Shown: positions 34,501-45,981 of the stretch, piece after piece
Position numbering within the stretch: position 1 is the stretch's first letter
Layout of the letters: the number at the start of each line of letters is the position of its first letter
NCBI RefSeq assembly: GCF_011397635.1
Contig: NC_064769.1
Coordinates: 13,657,207 to 13,721,206, forward strand
Length of the DNA stretch: 64,000 nt
Source of the DNA: Epinephelus fuscoguttatus
Lineage: Eukaryota > Chordata > Actinopteri > Perciformes > Serranidae
Direction of reading: 5' to 3'
Made by a program: the position numbers and the translations under genes
Notes under the pieces: model-generated
What the model saw: only the letters and a program-made list of their open reading frames with translations
Databases searched by the model: none
Told to the model about the DNA's origin: nothing

Positions 34501-37500
34501 CTAGCTAATTGAAGCAAATAGTTCCAGCCAATTACCTCACAGTTAGGTGGGACTGGATGGAACACTCTTATGAAAAAAAAAATAATGCACTTATGTAACA
34601 TTTTCACTGGGATCTTTTTTCTAAACCTAACTGAGTAGTTTGGATGCCCTTACCTAAAATTTGTTTCACCTTGGAGACAGCTGTGTGTCTCATACAGACA
34701 CTAAATTATGCTTTGTGTGTCGGTATCAGACAAGGGGGCGACAACCTATCTTTCGATTCAGAGCAGCAATGTAAAAAAACAACATATCAAAAGACCATTT
34801 TCTCAGCATCCAGACTATAATAGAGCCAGTTTCACAGTGGGAGGTGCAGTGATACCAGCACTTGGTTATGTGGCTGAACTTTGCTTTACATGTAGCACAT
34901 TATTTTTCTCTCTTTCACATATACTTATTTTTACATGGCTACTGCTATAGCAGACCTACTTGAATTGACTGAAACATTGGCTCAGCATACCTCTGGGGAA
35001 ACGTGTTTCTTTTGTGCAGCTAATGAATGGCTGTGGCACACTACAGCCTGTAATCCCAACATAAAACAAAGGAGGAGGCGGTAATTGCTGACTGTTATCC
35101 ATTTCCTGCAAAACCTTGACAAGTTGCCGTTCACAGCTGAGCTAATGATGTCAGTGCAGGACACAGTGTTACTAATGGATGCTGGCTGCTGTGTAATAAA
35201 CACACAAATACTCTTTGAGTTACTTACAGGAGTAGAGAGCAGAGGACACAGCGTTGATGCACAGCCCCCAGCAGCCCACTTCTACTCCTCTCTCATATGT
35301 GGCATAAGCTGTGGAGTTATGATCTGCATAAGGATCTCCATTGTACACAATCTGAATAACAAAGAGAGAAATCATTTCAAAGTGAGAGTGTTAAAAATAC
35401 ACGCTCAGTGTTTTCAGTAGAGAAGCCAAAGCACAAAGTTTCACTGATACAGATATCTAATGTTGGCCATGCTCATTATTCAAGCTTTTATGCTTTCTTT
35501 CCTTTCAACACTCAACAGGAAGCCACTGACTATGCATTTCTCTGCAAATTTTCCCGCAACAGTCAAAACCCCTTTAAAAGATATTCAGATTACAATGATA
35601 TAACACAGATTAAAAAGAACACACATTTGAGACGCTGCAAGTTGAGAATTATTGGCTTTTTTGCTTTATATATGACTGAAATGATGATTAAATTATCAAA
35701 ACAGATCATGTTGAAATTTCTGCTAATTAACTTCCTAATGGTTTCAGCACTAAATTTGCAGTCACACAATTTTATCTTACATAGGATATTGTGCGGTCCC
35801 CAAACCTGACATAAAATGTATGCATTATTTTTCAGTCATCCACAGTCCATTTCAATACCTTTCACTTTCAATGGCTTATGTTCATTTGTAAAATTGGCTT
35901 AGTCTTTATGTTTATGTTGCCGTCTCAATAGACAACTTGGCAGTTTAATGTGGAAGTGAGATGGAAAAGCCATGTCACCCAGTGCCAGCTGGGAGAGGCT
36001 CCAGCCCCCACACAACCCCCGACAGGATAAGTGGTTACGGAAAATGTCATGAGTATTGTGTGAAGTGACATCTGCTACACAGTGGGACCAATCATTGCAG
36101 TTTGGTTCAGCTGTACCACACTGATCAGAAAATAAAACACACCTGTACGGTATTCACATGCAGATATTCATTAGACAATACCTGTCCCATAAAATCAGTG
36201 AAGAAGAGCATGTTGCAGAGGAAAGCCGTCCATCCCAGCAGGTGACTGACACACAGACAGCGGTAGTGGCTTGGCATGTTGATGATAGCTTTCATCATTG
36301 ATCTGAATGTCATCCTCTTCTGGGCCTGCAGATACACACAGACATCACAGACATCAGCGCCAACAGCTACAATACTGACAGGATTAATGAAATAAAATAA
36401 AACAGATTGTCCTGTCATAGGACTCATTACTCTCTGGTGCATCATTGCTAGTGGTGTTTAAGTGTCGGTTCAAAAGCTTCGACAATAGAAATAGACATCT
36501 GCACCATGAAGACGTTAAGGACTCTGCTCAAGGGTTAGAGACAAGAGATGATGGAAGACAACGAGGCATATGACTAAGAGATAATACCATTCAAAGAAAC
36601 ATTAGGATTATGATGAACAATTCAAAAGCATTAAGTATGACCTGATATGACACAATTGTTTGCTTTTATAAAATAAAAAGCTTGCACCAGTAATAACTTT
36701 AAAAAAGTATTTATAATAGGAAACTTTCACTTAGACACACACTGTATACTCACTAATGTGCTTAAAGACACAAAGGAAGGACAAGACAAATTAGAGCCAA
36801 GATAAGGACCATAAAAGCATGAGATTTTAGACATAATTAATCAAACATCAAAGCGAGGCTACAAAAGTGAGTTTTAAAAAGAAGATGATACAAACTCTGC
36901 TGACAGATCCCTTTTCTTTTCATCAAGAAACATTAAACAGAGACTCAGCTAGAGGGGCTTGAAGGCTGGATTGATGTTCAGAGTTTCAGAGAAGATTCAT
37001 CAATACTCAGTGCATAATATAGAGTAGGATTTCACATGGACATTTTATGTCACACAGGACATATTCACATTAAACTCATCCTCATAAGGTTGTTTGAAGA
37101 GTTTCCTCTGCAGGGCGTGGCCTAATTAACTATTTGAACCAGAGCACCATCGGGAATATTGACTTATGAATATTCCTGTAACGGATTGGCCGAGTGCTTG
37201 AGGGAGAATACACAGAGACTTGAGTAGTGTTCAGATGGTGTACGTTTTACTGTAATTTACAGTGGACAACAGGCTGGTTTTGATAAGGTTGTGAAATGTG
37301 AATGCATACAAAAATAAAGTCAAATCAGACAATAATACAAACAATCTAACTGATCAAGGCAGCGGTAGAAAAGCAGCTCCCATGTTCAGTGACGTAAAAT
37401 TACTGTTTTTGTCAATTGAGTCTGGCATTAAAGACTGCAAACATAAGTTTTACTTTCAGATCAGCTCCCCATCGGAAAGGGTTGTCTGTTTAGGAAGCAC

Positions 37501-40500
37501 TGAGCAAAGGACTGGATAAATGAGACTTCGATAGAGACTGTGACTTTGATTTTTCTTTGATTTTGATTTTTTTTCCCCCTCCAACAACAAAAACACATGG
37601 TTAGGTTTAGGAAAAAAGAACACAGGGTTTGGCTCTAGAATCTTACAGGACGCAAACACCGCTCTCTTGGGTGAAAGTCGGTGTTTGTTAGACTGATCCA
37701 CCACCCCTCCTGCCCACCCTAGTTGGACTTTTGCTGCCTTCTTTTGTCCTTGTCCTGCCACGTTTCCCCCGACACCACTGGGCACCATTAAACTTTAACG
37801 GCAACCAGCCATATATCATGCTGAAATTAAAGGATGCCTTTTTCTGTTGATTTCTGACGCCGCAAGTCACTGCCCAAACACCAGATTTTGATAACTTCAG
37901 AGTGAGACCAGGCTCTCTTAATTCCAAATTTTCTCCATTTTGGGACTATTAGTCCACTGTGGAGGCACGAGAGAAAATCCAGGTTTTCATCACAAATTCA
38001 ACATGACACAGCATGAGTAACTGATATACAAATTTGGGGGTCATTTGGGGGTGAAGTATTCCCTTAAGCAGCTTCTATCCTTATCTTTTAAACAGGAATC
38101 TCCTCCTACAGACTAAAATTAGTTCAGAATCAATTAAGACAATGTGCTCTGTTATTCAGCATGAACACTTCACCTTTCAGAGTCTGCTGCTGCCAGCCAA
38201 ACCACTCAAACCTTGTGTCTTTTATGTTAAAATATATAAACCATGTTGACAATGTTTCATATGTTTCAATAAAGGCAACTTTCTATCTTTCACCACCACT
38301 TTGTTTCCAATAGAACTGATATTAGGATTAGATTACAAATCCATTTTCTCTAAATAGCTATATTAAATTCTCCCTGTGAACAAGAGCATGAATGGATACA
38401 TAAATCAAATCAGTATTCCACATTATTTTACCACATGTATCCTGCACACCACATACCTCCTTGTTTGGCTGCTTAGCACTGGAGGTCACTGAATTGGCCT
38501 CCCCAAGAGCAGAGAATGACCTAGGCCTGAGGTCTGGAACAGATGCTGGAACTACAGGTGAGACTGGCTCTTTATTAGCCAGTGCGCCATATCCATTGCT
38601 GTGGGAACCTAGTAGGCGAAGGGCACTGGGAGGTGAGGGGTCAGATGTGGACGGATCCTTGCCAAGGGGTTGCTCTGGGATGCTGAAGAGGTGCACAGTG
38701 AGGAAGATGCTCCAGGTCAATGCTGAGAAGAAATAGATGACTTGGTACTCAGAGCCCAGCAGCTGACCCATTATTGAGTGTCCCCAGTCCATGGCTCCCA
38801 CCAGGTAGCCAAACGCTCCACCCAGACCTGAAATACACAGCAGCAAAGGTAAAAACACACTAGGCAGAGAAGTGCAGTTGTTTGAAAGTACCATACACCC
38901 TCAAATTATACTAGAACCCTCCAACATATTTATGTCCCTTTGAGAGAGCTGTGGGTGCTAAAGTGGTTAAACCTGCAATAACTTTGGCCACAAAAGGACA
39001 GAAGATCTATAAAGTAAATATGGCAAACTTGTTGAAAAACAGTTGCTTTTTTTCCAGGGCTGTCAAATGATACAGTGCAGTCAGGAACACTTTAGTCAAA
39101 GAAAACTTTATTTTCATTTGCAGTATTATATTTGGCGGTATGGCTCTGTTCTGGGGCCCCTCTGCCTTTCCTTGAGCCTACACAGAAAGCCTTTTCCAGG
39201 TGCCTATGTGGAAAGCCTAAGGTGGAGAGAGCACACCTCTCTGCCCTTCTACATGTAAATGAGGAAAGTCTGAGGCAGAGAGAGAGCAAACCACCCTGCT
39301 CTTCCATGCGCCCACATGGAAAGCCTAAAGCAGGGAGAGCAGCAGCAAAAATTCCCTCAGGAACAGAGCAGCATCACTGACAAACAGAAATGACATTGAT
39401 AAGTCAGACATAGCATGAAAAGGAGGAGCTGGGGTGGAGGTGGAGGTGAGTTGCAAAGCGGCTTGCAGAGGAAGCAGCAACAGTTGGCAGGCCGGAGCAG
39501 TTTAAATAGGGTGCCCCGAATGAGATTCGCCAATTGGTTGCATAGAAAGGAATCATGTGATCTATCAGCTGACTCCCTTCCATCAATCAGCTGATTGGGC
39601 TGTTTGAGATCAACTGATATAGCTGGGATGTGAGCTGAGCCTGACATCATATCCTGCCTGAACTAACGCTATGCTCAATTTTTAAAACCGTGATTAATCG
39701 CTGAATTTCAATAGTTATTCGCAATTAATTGCATGTTTAAAAAATTCCATTATTTTGCATTTCAAAACAGTTTTGAATTCCATATTAACAAGGTAAAGTA
39801 ATTCCAAGTTACAATATCAGAGAGTCTTAATTGGGAATCAAATAAATGCAAAGAAATGTACTTTATGATCTTCACTTTTAAATTTATTTGTTCAAATCAA
39901 TGCTGCAGTGCTACAACAGTGAGGTCTTGAAACCATGACAACATGCCAACCTGAGGATGTCCCTTAGACCTGAGTATTCTGTGATGTTGACTAGTCAGTT
40001 GCCACCAGTTTAGCAAGCGCTGTGGTTAACTTCTTTGATGTAGTTACATCTACAGGTCTGGGGCACTTGGCGCACTCTAAAATCATGCTTTGCTGGTTTG
40101 GTGATGCCTGCTGACATCAAGTCTGATGAGCTGTACCTGCATGTTAAGCTCGTAGGTGGAAGCTCAAACTCAAAGTACTTCACTGGTATTTAAATTCTGT
40201 TTGACACAAGGTGTGTGTTAGTTTCAACTTGTCAACTGAGGCGTCTGGGAGTTTTTTAAAGTGAAATGAGCCATTCAAAAGCACAGTGGTGTCATTATTT
40301 TTCCATCACTACAGGAAGCTGCTGCGAGGGTTGACTAAGATGTGTCAAAGGGATAGCAATATTAATTTTAACTTTTCTGTGCTATCGCTTTGTTCATGGA
40401 TGGATTACTGAGCAGGTCTATGGGGCACAGGCCGAGGGCCCAAAGTGTCAAGGAGGCCCCCTGGCCTTCACTTGCAAATTGTCAAATATCAAATTAACAC

Positions 40501-43500
40501 GTACCGACTAGGGAAAGACTCAAAATGACCACAAAGAGAAACAAAACAACAACAAAAAAGCACAAAATTACCTCAAAGAGACACAACACAACCACAAGGA
40601 GATGCAACAAAAATATGCATACCAACTACAAAGAAACTCAAAACCATCACAAAGTCTGTGTCTTGCTCCAATGTAGGAGAGGTGGTGGAGCCCTATCTGT
40701 GCACAGGCGCCTGTTGTCCTATAATCCACCCAAGGCTTTCTCGTGCTCTCATATTGTTGATGTTTGCTACAGTCAATCTACTCTTCTCTGCCACTGACCA
40801 TGAAAAGAAAAGGTGTTGTCATGTTATAGCTTGTTATAGTTATCTTTTAAATTAAAAAGAAAGGTTTTTTGCCCTCAATGTCAATTTTTCCCCATGTAAT
40901 TGAAAATGGTTTTGATTGTTACTGTACTGAAGTTAGAAATTCCAATATTGTGACAACGCTATAGTGTACGATGTTCTTTTTAAAGCTTTATTGGTTGAAC
41001 GCTGCTGCCTACTGTGGCCAAAATGATCCTGTAAGAGCAGTGAGATGTTAAAAACTCAAGAAATTGTTGTGTTGTTGAAAAAAGGTGCTTGTATTCACAC
41101 TGCATGCCAATAAGAATCTAAATGACTATGTGTACAGTGTTTAAAATAAAATCAGTGCTGACGTATTTCAGTGTGTCTCTCGCATTTAAGTCTGGCGATT
41201 ATTTAGCTTGTGCATGCATAAAAAAGAAATATTAACTCGTGTTTAACATCTGTCCTCTCATAGGAGTGGGTAAAATGTTGTGACTGTCAGCTTTTACTTT
41301 TGTAGCAGCTGTTATTGAAATGGCACTGTGTATCAAGGAGGGTAATACTTATATACTCAGATATTACTAGTCAGGTATTAAACTGGAACATGTTAATCAT
41401 TAAACGTATTGTAAAAGAAAAAAGCAACGATTAAATAAAAAAAATGTACTTGGTTGGTTGAGTGACGGACTGACTGACTCTGGCTCCCAAAACAGGCATA
41501 AAAGCTTTTCACTATTGGTTACCTGAAATGGAAGCTATTTTTCTACATTAAACAGCTGGCAGGTAAAGTAATAACCACTTCAGGAGTCACACTTAATGTG
41601 TGTCTGCATTACTCAAGCATTGCTGTTTGTGTGCTCCATCAATCACTCCTCTCTGATTCAAGACTGTTCTCCCCTTTTCCTTCTGTGCCATTTATGTCAC
41701 CTCAGGTGTGTTTGTGCCACAGCAGTAACTTGTATTTAAGCACAGTTTGACAGAACAAAGCAGAAATATCGCTGTGGCTCAACTGTGGCCGGTGCCAAAA
41801 ATATACACAGAGAGATTGAAATGTAACAGGATGATGTTTAATATGAGCAAGGTGCACTTCAAATGGGATATCTGATATCTATTAAACTGAAGCAGTTTCA
41901 CATTATAGATGACAAAGTTGTTTTTTGGGAGGATGAACGAGCTCACAGAGGGAGGCCTGAATAGTTTGCGTACATCAATGGGAGTAACCTAAATGACAAA
42001 TTTCAAAAGTTTGTCTTTATTGCAAACAAGGGTGTAAAGCCCTGCAAGCAGAACTGTGAGGCTGTGATACACCATTTTAGTTTAGTGAAGAGGTATTTAG
42101 TACATGTACGGACATCTTTGACACTCAATCTAAACGAACTGTCTGATTAAGACCCCCTAAAGTTCAACCCTGTTCATTTCCAGGGGACGGGGGACTGGCT
42201 AGCGATGTGAAAAAAGCTGTAGTTACATTATCATGCAGGAGAAAATCAATATTGTACTGTACTGGGATTCTCTCTTATCTACAGTATGTCCTTGGCCTCC
42301 GGGATACATAAGCAAACAAAAGTGCTACTTGGCTCATGTTATGTTGGAGGGAGGGAAGGTTGCTTATTTCCACAATGTTTGCAAATGTATAAGCTACTCA
42401 CAAGATGAAATGGCAGGGGATCGTCAAAGTCATGGGCTTCATCCTCTTAGCGCCATGAATGTCTGCACCAAATTTCAGGGCAAACCTAATCAATAGATAC
42501 TGAAATATTTCTGTTTGAACCAAAGTGGTTGACTGATCGATTGATCCACCAACTGACAGACCTACATTGCCATCCATAGAGCCACACAGCTAAAAGAAAG
42601 TGTAAAGTCGAGATGAAATGAAAAATGCTTTTTGATTATTTTAGATCACATTGCTGGACACTCTGTGCACCTATTTAACAACACATGCAAAATACATCTA
42701 CTACTACAACTATTATAATTTGTTAGTATTCTAAAATCAAAATTCAATCTGTTTTCTCTCTGTGAAACAAAATATGACATGTGCTTACATAAGACAGTTC
42801 CAAACAATTTCAACCAATAATATCAGAGGAGGGAGAAAAATCGATACAGCATAACATCGTATCATTACATTGACGCCACATATCTATTTATTTATTGCAG
42901 AAATTATTAATATTACAAATACAAATTAAACTTTTGGTAGCCTACTAGAATAATATAATCAATTGCTTTTTAAGTCCAGTACATACATTTTGCTGCATTA
43001 AAACTGAAGTGAGACAAACAGACTGAACACTTTATTTAATTATCTCTGATAAAACAAGTGTCGACAAAGTTTTCCTTTGGGGACATAATTTGTAATAATT
43101 TGTCACAATGTATATAGCAATATATTTTATCGCAATACTCAGCATATTGCAACATGTTTAAAATGGAATTCATATTGTATTGTGACTGTCTCTATCTTGG
43201 CACATAGAAGAAGTTTCAGTTGGTTGTAATCTGCAATCCTCACCACTAGATGCCACTAAATCCTACGAACTGCTCCTTTAATGGATGTGAAGAGGCAACC
43301 AGAAGGTGTTAGGAGACATAGGAGAATTTAAGAGGCGCTGGATTATTTACACAATATCATCATGAGTTATTATAAACATGATATTAATATTTCATTTCTA
43401 AACGATTATCGTCAATACCAGTATATCGCGACACCCCTAGGTCAGAGTATACGATTAGAAAGCTCACCCAGAAAGGAACATGAACCACAGAGAACCACAC

Positions 43501-45937
43501 AACAATCCCCTCAACTCCCTCCTCCTCAAACCTCACATACCAGTGGTGGCAGGGGCGTCTAGGGAGTCATGTGCCTGGCCTCTGTCTCTCTCAGCCCAGA
43601 CCCATGACTACAGCACATGACTAGCTCAGGGCTGGATTACTGCGGGACTAGCGTGCTCACACCACCCCGTGCCTGCTGACAGCTGAGTGCACCACTGACG
43701 CTCACACCCAAAACATCATCTCCCCCCATGGCAGTGCTTAAAAAGAATATTTGCTTAATCCTGTATATTATTAGACTCATTATGAACATATTTTGTAAGG
43801 TTACGGTGGTTTACAGATTAGGTTTGAAAGAAAAATGATACCTAAATACGGTATATCTCTCATGTATGCTGTATAAGGTAGTAAAGCATGCTATCTTCAG
43901 CTGTGTAACCCTAACCATTGTCAAACCTGTATGTGGAAGATGCTCCTGCAGCCTGGTAGCACTCTTGATTCTCCCTTTAAAAAGTTTAGTAAAGTACGAT
44001 CGTGAACTTCAGAGACACTTAACTACGTCTAAACAGTACAAGTGGTGAATATATTCATCCATCAAGCAAAATCTTGGTGATCTGAAGGTGAAGTTCAAAT
44101 TGGTTTATCCATCAAGAAAACGTTACAAAACATGAATGCACGTCTGTGTCAGAGTGGCCAAGAAACGTACAATCAGACGTTTTGGAACGGCAATGAAAGA
44201 TGTCACGCTCTGACCTGAAACACCATGTTCAAACACTCACAAATCCCTCAGAGAGAAAAAAGAGTGCCACATGAAAGGGTGAGCCAAACTTAGTCTGTAA
44301 TTCCCCAAGAGAATTACAAAAGAAGGAAGCATTTGGTTGCATTATAAACTGATAAAACCAAAAAGGGGATATTTTTCACATGGGGACATTGTATTGGCAG
44401 GATATCAGCGATGAATTAATGAAACAGTTATCAAGATTTGTCTGTGTGTTCATTCGGATGTGTGCTTTTCTATTTTTAATCTGGTTATATTTTAAGATTT
44501 AAGATCTTTTGGATAACATTTAGTGTCACAACTACCGAAATTTTGCACCAAGGTAAATATGCATTGGCATAATGTGTCGCAACACTGCTAATTTACACAT
44601 TCAGCTGAAATGGAGCAACACCACCCTTCATTTGGAGTCATGTTTACGTTCACCTGGTGAATGTAAGTCCAATAGTCACTCTCTTATAGTGTCTACCAAC
44701 AGTTTTTAGCAGCTAAATGCTCCACTGTGTTGACCAGCTAGTTTCCAACTGTGTTTGCCTGTAGTGTGGGGCTGAGTAGGTATGCAGGATATTGGATTTT
44801 TTTGCTCATATTCAATATGCAGATGTGTAACAACTCATTTGACTGATAACTGATATTGATATATCCACTCTTCTGTAGAGGAATTAACATCATATTATGC
44901 GTGCATATTCTTCTTGTGATCGTCCATCAGCAGATGGCGGTATGAAATACAATGCTCTTCAGTGTATCTAAAATTCATTCATTGTGCAAAATAAGAAAAA
45001 GCATGTTGGCCAATTCTGATTTTAAAGCCAATATTGTCTAATACCGATGATGTGTTGATATGATCGTGCATCCCTAGTGCTGAGCAGGTTGTGTGCAGAG
45101 CGTTTTTGGCTGAAAACAGCTGCCTGCTGCAACTGAAAAACAACACTGATGAGAGCAGTGAGAGTGAACCAAAACAATTCAGGTTGTATGTCGTAAAACT
45201 AAGCTAAAACACACTAAAATATATTTATTAACAGGACTACTACTTTATATTTCCTTATCTTATGTTTCCACACTCTTGGGCACTCAAATAAAATGGTGGA
45301 CAGTGAATAAGGTGCATTATGTCTTCAATAAGTACTGATTTAAGACACAGCCACAGAAGTTACACTTGAAATGAGACTTTGAGTCTTGTCATCAGCGTGA
45401 GGTTGCTAGGCAACCAGCAGGAAAAAGTCCAGTAAACAGTCTGGCACAACAATCTGTCATTATATATGCTGATTTTTAAACAAACAAGCGACAATTTGTT
45501 AATGAGTGAACTTTAAAGATGCTCGTAGGCAGATTTCTTTAAATATGGACAGAGACAGATGAACTGTTTCCAGTCTTTATGCAAAGCTCCATGATAATCA
45601 TCTCCATGATATTTATCTTCTCATCTAACACTGGGCAAGGAAGTGTCATTAAAACATTTTTACATATACACTTATCAAAAGACAGACATTCAGTTTTGCT
45701 GAACGTGTAAACAACACACAGATAGCAACACAGTTCAGTGTGTGTTGCTTCACCCACTAGTATCACACCAGTAGAAGATCCAGTTTAGATCACTGCCACA
45801 CAGCACTGGTATGTGTTATGTGAGCTATTGCTGCCAAAACTCTCATTAAAAGCAAATCCATCAAGATACACACTAGAAACAGCCAGCGAGGACAGTTTTA
45901 TGACAGAAATAAGGACTATATTGGAGCAAATACAACA

Positions 45938-45981
<44 letters not shown>

